Shown: positions 8,016 to 17,487 of the stretch, in pieces
How positions within the stretch are numbered: the first letter of the stretch is position 1
Layout: each line of letters begins with the position of its first letter
Assembly: GCF_022511585.1 (NCBI RefSeq)
Contig: NZ_JAKWBN010000010.1
Location: forward strand, 20,197 to 84,196
Reading direction: 5' to 3'
Length of the DNA: 64,000 nucleotides
DNA from: Shimazuella soli
GTDB taxonomy: Bacteria; Bacillota; Bacilli; Thermoactinomycetales; Thermoactinomycetaceae
Position numbers and translations under genes: made by a program
Notes under the pieces: generated by a model
Told to the model about the DNA's origin: nothing
The model's input: the letters and a program-made list of their open reading frames with translations, nothing else
Database searches by the model: none

Positions 8016-9762
8016 GAACCAACAGCTCCTTACACTCTTTATAAATTTCCATAGGCAAGAATGGGTTTCCGTCGTATTTGCCAACGTGAACCAATTTTTC
8101 AGCCATACCTACATTCATTTTAATGAGTGAGGTCAGTTGTCCAGTAGCATTGTTTTCTACGACAATTACTTTTTTCGCTTTTTCCATTTGCTCTTTTAAT
8201 TGTTCGGTTGGGAAAGGCATCAATTGACGGATATGAGCATGATTTACTTTTAATCCATCTGCTTCTAAACGACCCATTGCCTCTTGGATGGTTCCATAAG
8301 TAGAGTTAATTCCAACAATCAAGATATCTGCATCTTCATGACGTGTATCTGCATGAATTGGATTTGGGAAAGATAAGTTAGTCAATTTGGACAATCGTTT
8401 GTCCATCATTTTTTTACGGTTGACAGCACCTTCAAATGGACGCCCTGATTCATTGTGCTCCACACCAGTCACATGATGGAGGCCATGTTTTTTCCCAGGA
8501 AGAACACGACGAGACACGCCATCTTCACTGAATCCATAGCGCGGGAATAACTCTGAATTTTCAAGTTCCGGTAATTCCTCTTCATCCGTAACCAATTTTC
8601 CACGACGAATCTCAATTTTACTATAATCTAGTGGTTCTACGGTTTGTTTGCCGAGAGACAATGCCAAATCTGTAACAATGATTACAGGACATTGATACTC
8701 TTCAGCGAGGTTAAATGCTTCAATCGTATCATAGAAACATTCTTCCACTGAACTTGGTGCAATAACGATTTTAGGTATTTCACCATGTGTGCTATAAAGC
8801 ATAGCAAGAATATCACTTTGTTCCTGTTTAGTTGGAAGTCCTGTACTTGGACCACCACGTTGTGTATCTATAATTACAACAGGTGTTTCGGTCATGCCTG
8901 CAAGACCTATAGCTTCTGTCATTAAAGATAGCCCAGGTCCAGCGGAAGCTGTCAATGCACGCACACCGCCATAGTTTGCACCAATTGCCATTGTGATTGC
9001 AGCAATTTCATCTTCTGTTTGTACTACAGTTCCACCAAATTCAGGCAAACGACGGATTAAGTATTCCATGATTTCAGAAGATGGAGTAATCGGGTAAGCC
9101 GCCATAAGTCTTGCTCCACCAGCAACCGCACCAAAAGCGATAGCATCATTACCAATCATATATAAACGTTTCTTTCCATCAGATGGTGCTAAGCTGAAGT
9201 CTTTGATAGAAAGATTGGTAGCTTCGTTTTTGACATACTCAATTCCTCTTGTGATTGCATCCATGTTTTTATCAATCACTTGTTGTCCTTTTTTCGCAAA
9301 TCTATCTGTTAAAACTTCACGGAATGATTCAACAGAAATACCTAGTAGCGCTACAGATGCACCAACAGCTACCATGTTTTTCATTTGAGCCATACCAACT
9401 TCTTCAGCAATCTTTGTAAATGGCACTGCAATTAAATGTGCCTTGATGCCTTCTGGAACAGTAGGATTAAATTTTGCGTCAGCTAAAATTACACCACCGT
9501 CTATTAGTTCATAAGAATTTAAATCAATCGTTTCTTGGTCAAATGCAACTAAAATGTCTAGATCATCTGAAATAGAGCTGGTAGGTTCTGTGCTAATACG
9601 AATTTTCGTATTGGAGTGGCCACCTTTAATACGGGAAGAAAAATGACGATACCCAAATAGAAAGTAGCCTTGGCGATTGAGTACTGTAGCTAAAGTTTCC
9701 CCAGCACTATCAATCCCCTCTCCCTGCTGTCCGCCTACTTTCCAGGAAAGCTGGTTAATCAT
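8002..9762 (-). CDS. korA: 2-oxoacid:ferredoxin oxidoreductase, alpha subunit (gamma-alpha fusion)
   Basis: A 586-residue subunit. Residues 1 to about 190 form the gamma domain (WKVGGQQGEGIDSAGE, then FSSRIKGGHSNTKIR). Residues from about 200 onward form the alpha pyrimidine-binding domain (GNDAIAFGAVAGGARLMAAY, PITPSSEIMEYL, ASAGPGLSLMTEA, DTQRGGPSTGLPTKQEQSD). The fused gamma-alpha layout is the usual one for KorA-type enzymes. Start ATG follows AAGGAGATGAG. Partner of the downstream korB. The enzyme links the TCA cycle to low-potential electron carriers. Confidence 0.94.
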   Translation of the reverse strand: MINQLSWKVGGQQGEGIDSAGETLATVLNRQGYFLFGYRHFSSRIKGGHSNTKIRISTEPTSSISDDLDILVAFDQETIDLNSYELIDGGVILADAKFNPTVPEGIKAHLIAVPFTKIAEEVGMAQMKNMVAVGASVALLGISVESFREVLTDRFAKKGQQVIDKNMDAITRGIEYVKNEATNLSIKDFSLAPSDGKKRLYMIGNDAIAFGAVAGGARLMAAYPITPSSEIMEYLIRRLPEFGGTVVQTEDEIAAITMAIGANYGGVRALTASAGPGLSLMTEAIGLAGMTETPVVIIDTQRGGPSTGLPTKQEQSDILAMLYSTHGEIPKIVIAPSSVEECFYDTIEAFNLAEEYQCPVIIVTDLALSLGKQTVEPLDYSKIEIRRGKLVTDEEELPELENSELFPRYGFSEDGVSRRVLPGKKHGLHHVTGVEHNESGRPFEGAVNRKKMMDKRLSKLTNLSFPNPIHADTRHEDADILIVGINSTYGTIQEAMGRLEADGLKVNHAHIRQLMPFPTEQLKEQMEKAKKVIVVENNATGQLTSLIKMNVGMAEKLVHVGKYDGNPFLPMEIYKECKELLVHGNV

Positions 9763-9925
9763 GAACTCATCTCCTTTAATACTTCACGCCAAACAATCAT
9801 CTGGAGAAATTCCCAGATGTGCATCAATAATGCTTATTCATTCGTTTATTATGGTAAATTAACAAACACTAACTATTGCCTTTTCTAATTCTATTCCTGT
9901 GTAATAGAAATTGCAATAAGCAATC

Positions 9926-10891
9926 TTATCTTAGTGAATTTTTATAAAAATAGAGTGCGTTACGGTAAGTCCATTTATCTACTAATGACTTTGGAAAATA
10001 TCGACTCAAGACACGGTAAAAAGATGGTAAGTCAAAAGCATTACTCAATCCATATAGTTTATTCTCCATCCCATCGAAGTCAGAACCAAAAGAAAGATGA
10101 TCCTCTCCTCCCAAATATTGGATATGTTCAAGATGAAACAACAAATGTTCCATTGTTGCCTCTTGATAAGGATGAAACACAAATTGAGGGACATATGTAA
10201 TTCCAATTAAACCATTCAACTCGATGATTGTTTTAATCTGATCATCTGTCAAATTCCTAGGATGATCACAAATTTTCCGGCAATTGGAATGGGATGCCAT
10301 AACTTTCACGTCTGGAATAGATACAACATCCCAAAATCCTTGCTCGGATAAATGAGAAACATCTACAATCATCCCGAGTCTTACCATTTCCTTCACAAAT
10401 TCCTTACCAAAATTAGTAAGACCACCATTGCGGGTCTCCTTACAACCATCTGCAAGGGCATTCGCACAATTCCAAGTTAAACCTATTTGTCTTACTCCCA
10501 ATCGATAAAATAAACGCAAGATAGAAAGATCTTTGCCCACCGCTTCTCCACCTTCGAGAGAAAGTACAGAGCGAGTCTTTTCTTCTATTTTGTTTCCATT
10601 TCTGCATGATAAAAGAGGAACAAAAGGTTCAACGTTTTGGTAAAACAAATCAATTTGTTTAAGAGCAACTCCTAATTTACCAGTTTGGGGGATATGATCT
10701 GGGACAAAAATAGCAAAATTTTGAAGAAATACATTGCTATATTTTAAAGAGTTATAAGAAACATCTAAAGGAGAATCATCCGAAAGAAATAAATTTTCTT
10801 GTGGTTGTTTATTAGAAAAAAAAGAACAATCCTCCTTTACCCGTTTCCAAAGCTGATAGAGTACATCACAGTGATTATCTATCCAATACAA
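9926..10891 (-). CDS. M19 (membrane dipeptidase) family dipeptidase
   Basis: A renal-dipeptidase-family zinc hydrolase of 321 residues. It shows the metal ligand pair IDNHCDV (HxD) at the N-terminus, LSLEGGEA with the bridging glutamate, VDVSHLS, and MASHSNCRKICDHPRNL with further histidines, ending in SFGSDFDGM. It probably cleaves dipeptides in the cytoplasm. I prefer the TTG start at 10891, because GGGGGTGAGGG gives normal spacing to it, whereas the ATG at 10906 lacks a site. No signal peptide. It follows spoVS in the same direction, beyond a terminator. Confidence 0.88.
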   Translation of the reverse strand: MYWIDNHCDVLYQLWKRVKEDCSFFSNKQPQENLFLSDDSPLDVSYNSLKYSNVFLQNFAIFVPDHIPQTGKLGVALKQIDLFYQNVEPFVPLLSCRNGNKIEEKTRSVLSLEGGEAVGKDLSILRLFYRLGVRQIGLTWNCANALADGCKETRNGGLTNFGKEFVKEMVRLGMIVDVSHLSEQGFWDVVSIPDVKVMASHSNCRKICDHPRNLTDDQIKTIIELNGLIGITYVPQFVFHPYQEATMEHLLFHLEHIQYLGGEDHLSFGSDFDGMENKLYGLSNAFDLPSFYRVLSRYFPKSLVDKWTYRNALYFYKNSLR

Positions 10892-10910
10892 ACCCTCACC
10901 CCCCATATAT

Positions 10911-10944
10911 AAAGAAAAAACCTGCTACATGACATAACAGGTTT
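10911..10944 (-). terminator. Terminator after spoVS
   Basis: AAACCTG/CAGGTTT stem with a 13-nt loop, followed on the minus strand by TTTTTTCTTT, just past the spoVS stop. Confidence 0.7.
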
Positions 10945-10950
10945 AAACGT

Positions 10951-11211
10951 TTATCGAGGTTCCACAATTAATTTTATCGCCGTGCGTTCTTCACCATCGA
11001 TGACAATGTCGGTAAAGGCAGGGATGCAGATGAGATCAATTCCACTTGGAGCAACAAATCCTCGTGCGATTGCAACCGCTTTAACAGCTTGGTTTAGTGC
11101 ACCTGCGCCGATAGCTTGCATTTCGGCTTGACCTCTCTCACGCAAAACACCAGCAAGTGCACCTGCGACGGAATTGGGATTCGATTTTGCTGAAACTTTT
11201 AATACTTCCAT
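10951..11211 (-). CDS. spoVS: Stage V sporulation protein S
   Basis: An 86-residue Alba-like protein, almost invariant among spore formers (MEVLKVSAKSNPNSVAGALA, then RGFVAPSGIDLICIPAFTDI, ending EERTAIKLIVEPR). In B. subtilis it is needed for coat assembly and progress past stage V, and it influences septation. GGAGG precedes the start. A good match to a sigma-H promoter lies just upstream (11253-11281), in line with known spoVS control. Same order as B. subtilis: rny, ymdB, spoVS. Confidence 0.97.
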   Translation of the reverse strand: MEVLKVSAKSNPNSVAGALAGVLRERGQAEMQAIGAGALNQAVKAVAIARGFVAPSGIDLICIPAFTDIVIDGEERTAIKLIVEPR

Positions 11212-11252
11212 GAATGTACCTCCTCGATGGTTGGAGTAAGTCCACTCCTATC

Positions 11253-11281
11253 ATATTCGACTAAAGTGTAAAAATTCCTTC
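11253..11281 (-). promoter_or_regulatory. Sigma-H-type promoter of spoVS
   Basis: Minus strand reads GAAGGAATT, a 12-bp spacer, then TCGAATAT. This fits the sigma-H consensus RnAGGAwww-N11-12-RnGAATww with one mismatch. Confidence 0.6.
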
Positions 11282-11324
11282 TTAAAAAAGTAGACAGAAC
11301 TGAAATAATCCAAATAAAATTATT

Positions 11325-12122
11325 TTAATTTAACCAAGGTCTGTCATTATCAATACGAATTCTCTTCATTTTTTTTGTTCGTTTATTTGAAGTATCGAAA
11401 TCAATTAAAACTCCTTGCAACATAAATCCTTCTTTTGATACCTCAAATCGAACCGGAAGTTGCGTTACAAATCTTCTTACAACAGCATCAACCTCCATTC
11501 CGATTACTCCATTATAAGGACCTGTCATTCCAATATCCGTTAAATAACCGGTACCTTTTGGTAAGATTCTTTCATCTGCTGTCTGTACATGTGTATGCGT
11601 TCCAACCACAGCTGATACCCTCCCATCTAAATACCATGTAAGTGCTTGTTTCTCAGATGTAGTCTCTGCATGCATATCCACTAAGATATAAGGATTTCCT
11701 GATATACGATTTAAAATATTATCTGCTGTTCGAAATGGACAATCCAATGAGCTAGCAGCATATGTTCTGCCCATAAGGTTGATAATTACAACTTTCCCTT
11801 TTGTTGTGGAAATGATTGTATACCCTCTTCCTGGTGTTCCCTCCGGGTAATTAGCCGGCCGAATAATTCTCTCCTCATCCTCAATAAAATCAAAGATTTC
11901 AGATTGCCCCCATGTGTGATTGCCCATTGTCACGCAATCAATCCCTAAGGAAAGAAATCCTCGATAAATATCTCTAGTGATTCCTCTACCATTTATAGCA
12001 GCATTCTCTCCATTGACCACAACAACATCAGGTTGATAGGTTTGTCTTAATTCGGGGAGGTATGTTCGAAGTGTATCTTGACCCACTTTACCGACGATAT
12101 CTCCAATCATTAATAATCTCAT
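11325..12122 (-). CDS. ymdB: YmdB-type metallophosphoesterase (2',3'-cNMP phosphodiesterase)
   Basis: A 265-residue calcineurin-like phosphoesterase of the YmdB family. Metal-binding segments are GDIVGKVG, VNGENAAINGRG, MGNHTWGQ, VDMHAETTSEK and VGTHTHVQTAD. In B. subtilis YmdB hydrolyses 2',3'-cyclic nucleotides and controls the switch between motility and biofilm gene expression. It is usually encoded right after rny, as here, 81 bp downstream. A partial terminator hairpin between them suggests incomplete read-through. Start ATG with AAGAGGA. Confidence 0.95.
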   Translation of the reverse strand: MRLLMIGDIVGKVGQDTLRTYLPELRQTYQPDVVVVNGENAAINGRGITRDIYRGFLSLGIDCVTMGNHTWGQSEIFDFIEDEERIIRPANYPEGTPGRGYTIISTTKGKVVIINLMGRTYAASSLDCPFRTADNILNRISGNPYILVDMHAETTSEKQALTWYLDGRVSAVVGTHTHVQTADERILPKGTGYLTDIGMTGPYNGVIGMEVDAVVRRFVTQLPVRFEVSKEGFMLQGVLIDFDTSNKRTKKMKRIRIDNDRPWLN

Positions 12123-12177
12123 GTGTTTGATATCCTCTTTCTATCCACTAAAACTTTTTATTCGTTTATTTTATGAA

Positions 12178-12211
12178 AAAAATAAAGCGGCGCAGAGGCC
12201 ACTTTATTTTG
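12178..12211 (-). terminator. Terminator overlapping the end of rny
   Basis: AAAATAAAG-rich stem (13 bp with one C/A mismatch) whose right arm contains the rny stop. The minus-strand side runs into T-rich sequence. May reduce read-through into ymdB. Confidence 0.6.
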
Positions 12212-13742
12212 CATACTCAACTGATCGAGTCTCCCGAATTACAGTTACTTTGATATGTCCTGGATAATCTAGTTGATTTTCAATTTGTTTGGTTATTTCT
12301 CTGGCTAATCGAGTTGCCTCAGCATCATCTACTTCTTCAGGTCGTACAATAATTCTACATTCTCGACCGGCTTGGATAGCATATGATTTTTCTACACCAT
12401 CAAAAGACTCACAGATCGCTTCTAATTTCTCCAGACGACGGATATAGGCCTCTAATGTTTCCCTTCTAGCCCCTGGTCTGGCAGCTGACAGAGCATCAGC
12501 AGCTCTTACAAGAACTGCAATAACGCTTTCTGCTTCAACATCACCGTGATGGGAAGCAATACTGTTGATAACGACTGGATGTTCATGAAACTTTTTGGCT
12601 AACTCTACTCCAATTTCCACATGAGAACCTTCGATTTCATGGTCAATTGCCTTTCCAACATCATGAAGCAATCCCGCACGCTTTGCTAGATGAATATCTT
12701 CTCCTAACTCAGCAGCTAAAAGCCCACTGAGATAAGCCACTTCCATGGAATGTTTCAATACATTTTGACCATAACTCGTTCGAAATTTAAGACGTCCAAC
12801 GATTTTTATAAGGTCTGGATGCAAACCGTGTACCCCTGTTTCAAATGTAGCTTGTTCACCATATTCACGAATTCTCTCATCCACATCACGACGAGCCTTT
12901 TCAACCATTTCTTCAATTCTGGCTGGGTGAATTCGACCATCAGCGACTAATTTTTCCAACGCAACACGCGCAACTTCTCGACGAATCGGGTCAAAACCGG
13001 ACAAAATTACAGCTTCTGGAGTATCATCGATAATCAAATCAATTCCAGTTAGTGTTTCTAATGTGCGTATATTTCGCCCTTCACGACCTATGATCCGTCC
13101 TTTCATCTCATCGTTTGGCAAAGTAACTACAGACACAGTTGTTTCTGCTACATGATCAGCTGCACAGCGTTGAATAGCGAGAGATAGAATATTTCTAGCT
13201 TTCTTATCTCCTTCTTCAATCGCTTGTTGCTCCATTTCTTTAATGAGTTGGGCAGTCTCATGGCGCATTTCATCTTCTACACGTTTCATAATGATTTGAC
13301 GGGCTTCTTCAGTTGCTAAGCCAGAAATACGTTCCATTTCTTTGACCCCAGCTTCTTTTAAATCCTCTATTTCTTTTAAATGTGTGTTTATCGTATTCTC
13401 ACGATCATTTAGTTCACTTTCACGTTTTTCTAGATTTTGTTGTCTCACATCGAATGTTTCTTCTTTTTGAACGATTCTTCGTTCCATCCGAGAGAGTTCG
13501 TTTCGCTGTTCACGTATTTCCTGTTCTGCTTCGCTTCGCAATCGGTATACTTCATCTCGTGACTCAAGGATTTTTTCCTTTTTCATAGCCTCTGAATCAT
13601 GTCTAGCTTTCTCTAAAATCAGTTCTGCTTGTTTCTCAGCACTACCGATACGAGATTCAGCAATACTTTTCCGTAGCCAATATCCAGCAAATCCCATGAT
13701 TAGCGAGGCGAACAGCAGCAGGATATGTCCTGTGTCTAGCAC
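12204..13742 (-). CDS. rny: Ribonuclease Y
   Basis: Membrane-anchored endoribonuclease that starts decay of many mRNAs in Firmicutes. The order is: one N-terminal transmembrane helix ([17 protein letters not shown]), a long coiled coil to about residue 190, a KH domain ([15 protein letters not shown]), and an HD domain with the metal pair [12 protein letters not shown]. Length about 512, as in the family. I take the GTG at 13742 as start, since GGGAGGTGA gives an 8-nt gap to it. An in-frame GTG at 13754 overlaps that site. Upstream sequence is non-coding. Confidence 0.95.
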   Translation of the reverse strand: MLDTGHILLLFASLIMGFAGYWLRKSIAESRIGSAEKQAELILEKARHDSEAMKKEKILESRDEVYRLRSEAEQEIREQRNELSRMERRIVQKEETFDVRQQNLEKRESELNDRENTINTHLKEIEDLKEAGVKEMERISGLATEEARQIIMKRVEDEMRHETAQLIKEMEQQAIEEGDKKARNILSLAIQRCAADHVAETTVSVVTLPNDEMKGRIIGREGRNIRTLETLTGIDLIIDDTPEAVILSGFDPIRREVARVALEKLVADGRIHPARIEEMVEKARRDVDERIREYGEQATFETGVHGLHPDLIKIVGRLKFRTSYGQNVLKHSMEVAYLSGLLAAELGEDIHLAKRAGLLHDVGKAIDHEIEGSHVEIGVELAKKFHEHPVVINSIASHHGDVEAESVIAVLVRAADALSAARPGARRETLEAYIRRLEKLEAICESFDGVEKSYAIQAGRECRIIVRPEEVDDAEATRLAREITKQIENQLDYPGHIKVTVIRETRSVEYAK

Positions 13743-14004
13743 TGTAGTGTTCACCTCCCTTATTCTTTTATTTCAACCCCCACCACTATGATGAGGTTTT
13801 CTTACTATCAGAAGTGAGCTATTCCCAAAAAATCCAGAAATACTCTATTTCTTTAAGTAAGAGGCACGTAATTTTACCGTCCAATAGTAGAGATCAATCT
13901 ACTATTTCCTGCATAAGCCAAACTTAGTTATGTTTTTCCTATCTTTGAAGATAAATTACCAATCTTGCAGTATTCTCACAAGACTACTTCAATACATGGG
14001 TGGT
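13743..14004. other. Intergenic region upstream of rny
   Basis: About 260 bp of AT-rich sequence between the Rad50-like operon terminator and rny. It must hold the rny promoter on the minus strand, but I see no convincing hexamer pair and no ORF. Confidence 0.5.
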
Positions 14005-14033
14005 TTTAAAAACAAGACCGAATTACTCGGTCT
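14005..14033 (-). terminator. Terminator of the recA-recX-nuclease operon
   Basis: Perfect AGACCGA/TCGGTCT stem with a 5-nt loop, followed on the minus strand by TGTTTTTAAAA. It lies about 95 bp after the last gene. Confidence 0.8.
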
Positions 14034-14127
14034 ACCGTTTTACCTTGTTGTTCATTTTGCACACATGCAACCGGTCAGGTGTATCTTAAGATGATAAAAA
14101 TAAAAAGATACAGCTCAATTGTATTCG

Positions 14128-14802
14128 TTATGAAATCCCATTGTCAAGGCGACTAACATGCACCTCTGATTTTCCATCCTTTAGACGAACAAAAAAAGAT
14201 TGGTCAGCTGATTCTGTTAAATGAATATTATGTGTCACAAATAAAATCTGACGATCGAAAGTCTCATGTACAGACTGTAAAAATTGTGTCATAGGTAAAA
14301 TATAATCTTCACTTACATGTTTACCTGGTTCATCTAATAGAATCGGACCATTTAATCGAGGCCTTACTGTCTCCAAGAAAGCAATTCGAAGGGCAAGGGA
14401 GATAATATCCACTACTCCACCACCTCTAGCTTCTTGAGGTTTAGTTCGGATCGTTTCTTCATTCCATTTTGTAACAACATAGAACTCAGCTGTAGGATTT
14501 TTTTCTGCGGGTGATAGATCTATCTCAAAACGAAAAGAAGAACCAAATACGTATTGAAGTGCATTCGTAACTAATGTTTCCAATTGAGTTTTTGCTTGTT
14601 TACGTGCATATTCACCAGATCGTTGAAACAAAAGACGAACTTTGTCCAATAACTCTTGTTCTTGGCGTAGTTTCTCTTCTTGGTCAAGTAACTCCTGCTG
14701 CTCCTTCACAAGCATATCTTTTTTTGTTTTTCGACGAATCCATTCTTCTCTAGCTTCTTTTAATGTAAGATCCATCCTCTCAAATTGCTCAATGGTTTCC
14801 AT
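14128..14802 (-). CDS. Rad50/SbcC-like ATPase, C-terminal lobe as a separate protein
   Basis: A 224-residue protein. The first ~75 residues are coiled coil (EEWIRRKTKKDMLVKEQQEL). It ends in the C-terminal half of an ABC-type ATPase: signature ARGGGVVDIISLALRIAFLE, Walker B GPILLDEPGKHVS, and switch histidine FVTHN. It lacks a Walker A and so must pair with the N-terminal lobe encoded at 15000-16502. Start ATG at 14802 follows AGGAGC and overlaps the upstream gene by 14 bp. In Rad50 and SbcC both lobes are one chain. Here they are divided, which is unusual. Confidence 0.85.
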   Translation of the reverse strand: METIEQFERMDLTLKEAREEWIRRKTKKDMLVKEQQELLDQEEKLRQEQELLDKVRLLFQRSGEYARKQAKTQLETLVTNALQYVFGSSFRFEIDLSPAEKNPTAEFYVVTKWNEETIRTKPQEARGGGVVDIISLALRIAFLETVRPRLNGPILLDEPGKHVSEDYILPMTQFLQSVHETFDRQILFVTHNIHLTESADQSFFVRLKDGKSEVHVSRLDNGIS

Positions 14803-15046
14803 CAGCAAGTAGCTCCTTAGGAAGTAATTGTTCTACTTCTTCTAATCCATCTTGAACTTCTTGCTCCAAACGACTTATTTCTTCTGTCAGTTGCTCTGGT
14901 TTTACTCCTAGTTGCTCCAACTCCATTAATATATCTCTTTCCTGTTTTTCCAGATTTTCTAGTTTTAATTCCGCTCTACGACGTAAATCTTTTGCTTCCT
15001 CAATTTTTGTTTTTATTTGCCTGATCTTCTCTTCCAGCTGCTGCAT
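14789..15046 (-). CDS. Small coiled-coil protein of the split Rad50-like complex
   Basis: An 85-residue protein that is almost entirely heptad-like coiled coil (MQQLEEKIRQIKTKIEEAKD at the start, then EEISRLEQEVQDGLEEVEQL). There is no enzymatic motif. It has its own strong site, AAGGAGGAAG, 7-8 bp before the ATG at 15046. It overlaps the end of the N-lobe gene by 47 bp and the start of the C-lobe gene by 14 bp. By position it would correspond to part of the returning coil between the zinc hook and the C-lobe of Rad50. Role inferred from context only. Confidence 0.8.
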   Translation of the reverse strand: MQQLEEKIRQIKTKIEEAKDLRRRAELKLENLEKQERDILMELEQLGVKPEQLTEEISRLEQEVQDGLEEVEQLLPKELLADGNH

Positions 15047-16502
15047 AATTACTTCCTCCTTCAAGTTCTTGTAATAAGTGTTGAATCAAGTGATCATTGA
15101 TTTCTGACCCACAAATAGGACATTCTCCATGTTCCGTAAGTAAAGCTCCATATTCTTTTAACAAGCCTTGTAAAGTGTTGTTTACCTCAGCTATGCACTG
15201 ATATCCTATTGCTATTCTTTTTCGTTTATCTGTTAAATCTACCAAATAAGTTTGTAGTTTTGCTAAAAGAGATAGTTTTGTTTCTACTTCTGGTAGATGA
15301 AGTTGCAAATTTGCTAGAAAACCTTCGTTGATTTTTAAATACTGTTCTACTTTTTGTTTCCTTTCACATGTATTTTCCCAAATCTGTTTCCACTTCATTA
15401 ATGCTTCTAACTGATTGCGCTTTACTTCTACAGCGCTTACAAAATTCATTCCGTGATCTATTTTCTCCGTTTGCTGCAAAACATTTTTTAATTTTTCTTT
15501 TTCCAGTTGAATCTTACTGTATTCATTTTGAAACTTTTTGTAGTTATTCACGATTTTCATTTTCGTGTCTATTTCCTGTTGAATTTGTTCTACTTGGATA
15601 ATAGATTCAGTTTTGTTATGAATAGACTCCTGTTCTGTTTTTTCTTCAACATGAAGACGATAACGAATTAAAAGTTGTCGATATTGGCGAAGATATAATA
15701 ATTTATTTTCTAATGAAATAGAGATATGTTCAGCTTCGCCTATATTAGGAAACCTCTCCAATATATCTTTTTGTACTCGTTTTTCTTGAGTTACCAGTTT
15801 ATATTGGTATGCCAACTGCTTTAATTGAATAAGAAGAGATTGTTTTTCTTTTATGTCAGATGCCCGTTTTTCAGCTTGTAGGAGAGCTGACTCTAAGATA
15901 TCTAGATTCTCAAAGGGTTGAAGTTTTTGCTCCACATTTTTCCTTTGTTCAAGAAGATATTTATTTTTTGAAGCGAGTTGTATTCGATCACTATTTAACT
16001 TCTTCAATGCTCTATCTATCAAATGGGCACCACTAACTAGACCAATTGTCTTGGCTTTTACCCCGCTGGATTCAGATAGGAGAAAAGGACCATCAAGCTG
16101 ATTACCCACTTGTAAAAAAATATCTTTTTGATCCAACTCCAAAGGTCTAAATTGATGAGCATTGGCTATCTCCAAAGGCACTTCTGAACCAAAACCTTCA
16201 AAAATTTGCGGCTCTTCGCCTATTTTTTCCAATTGATAACGATTAATGGAATTTTGATTACGAATTCGTCTAATAATAGTTCCATCATCTAAATGGAGTG
16301 CTACTTCACAGAGATTAGCACCTATACGAATATATTCCGTTCCTCTAGGGGAATTGAATAAGACCCAACGAAGTGCACGTAAAATAGCACTTTTTCCACT
16401 ATCGGATGGACCTACAAACACATTTAAACCCGGATGAAAATCTAGTTCTGTATGTACATGGGATTGGAAGTTTTTTATGATTAATTTTTTAAAATGTATC
16501 AT
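15000..16502 (-). CDS. Rad50/SbcC-like ATPase, N-terminal lobe with zinc hook
   Basis: A 500-residue protein. It opens IHFKKLIIKNFQSHVHTELD, then Walker A GPSDSGKSAILRALRW and a Q-loop region (LELDQKDIFLQVGNQLDGPF). From about 165 to 440 it is long coiled coil. Near residue 460 it has a zinc-hook motif, HGECPICGSEI. It then stops after a short Ser/Ala-rich tail, so no Walker B is present. With the two small downstream genes it would make a complete Rad50-like unit. Start ATG at 16502 follows CAGGGGA and overlaps the nuclease stop by 14 bp. Confidence 0.87.
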   Translation of the reverse strand: MIHFKKLIIKNFQSHVHTELDFHPGLNVFVGPSDSGKSAILRALRWVLFNSPRGTEYIRIGANLCEVALHLDDGTIIRRIRNQNSINRYQLEKIGEEPQIFEGFGSEVPLEIANAHQFRPLELDQKDIFLQVGNQLDGPFLLSESSGVKAKTIGLVSGAHLIDRALKKLNSDRIQLASKNKYLLEQRKNVEQKLQPFENLDILESALLQAEKRASDIKEKQSLLIQLKQLAYQYKLVTQEKRVQKDILERFPNIGEAEHISISLENKLLYLRQYRQLLIRYRLHVEEKTEQESIHNKTESIIQVEQIQQEIDTKMKIVNNYKKFQNEYSKIQLEKEKLKNVLQQTEKIDHGMNFVSAVEVKRNQLEALMKWKQIWENTCERKQKVEQYLKINEGFLANLQLHLPEVETKLSLLAKLQTYLVDLTDKRKRIAIGYQCIAEVNNTLQGLLKEYGALLTEHGECPICGSEINDHLIQHLLQELEGGSNYAAAGREDQANKNKN

Positions 16503-17487
16503 TATTCTTTTCCCCTGCCATCTCTTGAGCTTCTCCAATTCTTTTCAATGCTTCCGCTTTAACAGAAGGATCCAATAGATCAATCTTAGCGATCTCTTCA
16601 ATGATTTCCTCTACTTGAATCCCTTGATAGATGCCCGCTGCATTCACTTCTTGAGCAAATTGGGCCCATTTCTCCTGTCGATATAAAGACTCTTCTTGAA
16701 CAGATCGATCAAAAACATCTTCTCCACGAGCAGCTGTCGTTAATTTTTGAAACTGGATTTGAATTTCTTTTCCTAATTCGATTAGAACAACTTGTGGCAT
16801 ACGCCTGATTTCTGCTTGCTGATTTGAAAGTCTAGCAACTGAACCTGGATTGATAATATATTTATTGTTTTTATGCTGGATAGGAAAACCTGCATGATAG
16901 TGTCCTGTCAATAATATATCTGCATCGCTTTCCATTTCCAATAAAGCGGATACCATCGTATGAGGCACTCCTTCCGGCAATGCTTTGTCTACAAGCATAC
17001 CATGAACCATATGTATACAATAATCTGCTCCTATACGATTGGTAACGGCATAGTCTTCTGTTATGGTACGTTTATCCAAATCGTAATGAAATGCTTGTCC
17101 AGTTAATTGAACTTGATAAGTACCATCTGATAACACAACATGTTCTTTTGGTTTTACTAATGTCAAAACACCAAAAGCCTCTAGTAAACCAAGCATCGTA
17201 CGATCTACAGTGGCAGGATTATGGCCAAAAATATCATGATTACCAGCAATGGCATATACGGGGACGGAAAATTCACGAAAAAGTTGGGCAAACTCCCGAA
17301 CCACTGCAGGGGACAAGTTAGGACGGTCAAAGACATCTCCACCATGTAACACATAGTCCACTTTATTTTTTTCTGCTATCTGTATAATTTCGTTTAATTT
17401 TCGCTTCATCGACTCAAAAAAATCATCTGTACGACCACGAGGAGAAGTCCCTCGAATATGCGTATCTGTGAAATAAAGCAAACGCAT
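16489..17487 (-). CDS. SbcD/Mre11-like metallophosphoesterase
   Basis: A 332-residue calcineurin-fold nuclease with all phosphoesterase motifs in order: FTDTHIRG, HGGDVFDRP, AGNHDIFG, HMVHGML and LTGHYHAGF. Such proteins partner with Rad50/SbcC ATPases to process DNA ends. Its start overlaps the recX stop (TAATG), and its end overlaps the Rad50-like N-lobe gene, so it is translated in one operon with recA and recX. It is shorter than a typical SbcD and carries a helical C-terminal segment that may bind the coiled coil. The exact substrate is unknown. Confidence 0.88.
   Translation of the reverse strand: MRLLYFTDTHIRGTSPRGRTDDFFESMKRKLNEIIQIAEKNKVDYVLHGGDVFDRPNLSPAVVREFAQLFREFSVPVYAIAGNHDIFGHNPATVDRTMLGLLEAFGVLTLVKPKEHVVLSDGTYQVQLTGQAFHYDLDKRTITEDYAVTNRIGADYCIHMVHGMLVDKALPEGVPHTMVSALLEMESDADILLTGHYHAGFPIQHKNNKYIINPGSVARLSNQQAEIRRMPQVVLIELGKEIQIQFQKLTTAARGEDVFDRSVQEESLYRQEKWAQFAQEVNAAGIYQGIQVEEIIEEIAKIDLLDPSVKAEALKRIGEAQEMAGEKNNDTF

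Noticed and set aside
14128..16502. The three Rad50-like pieces as mere sequencing frameshifts of one gene
   Set aside because: Each piece has its own well-spaced RBS and start codon, the overlaps are 14-47 bp, and the N-piece tail past the hook is not coiled coil. Not excluded fully, but separate genes fit better.
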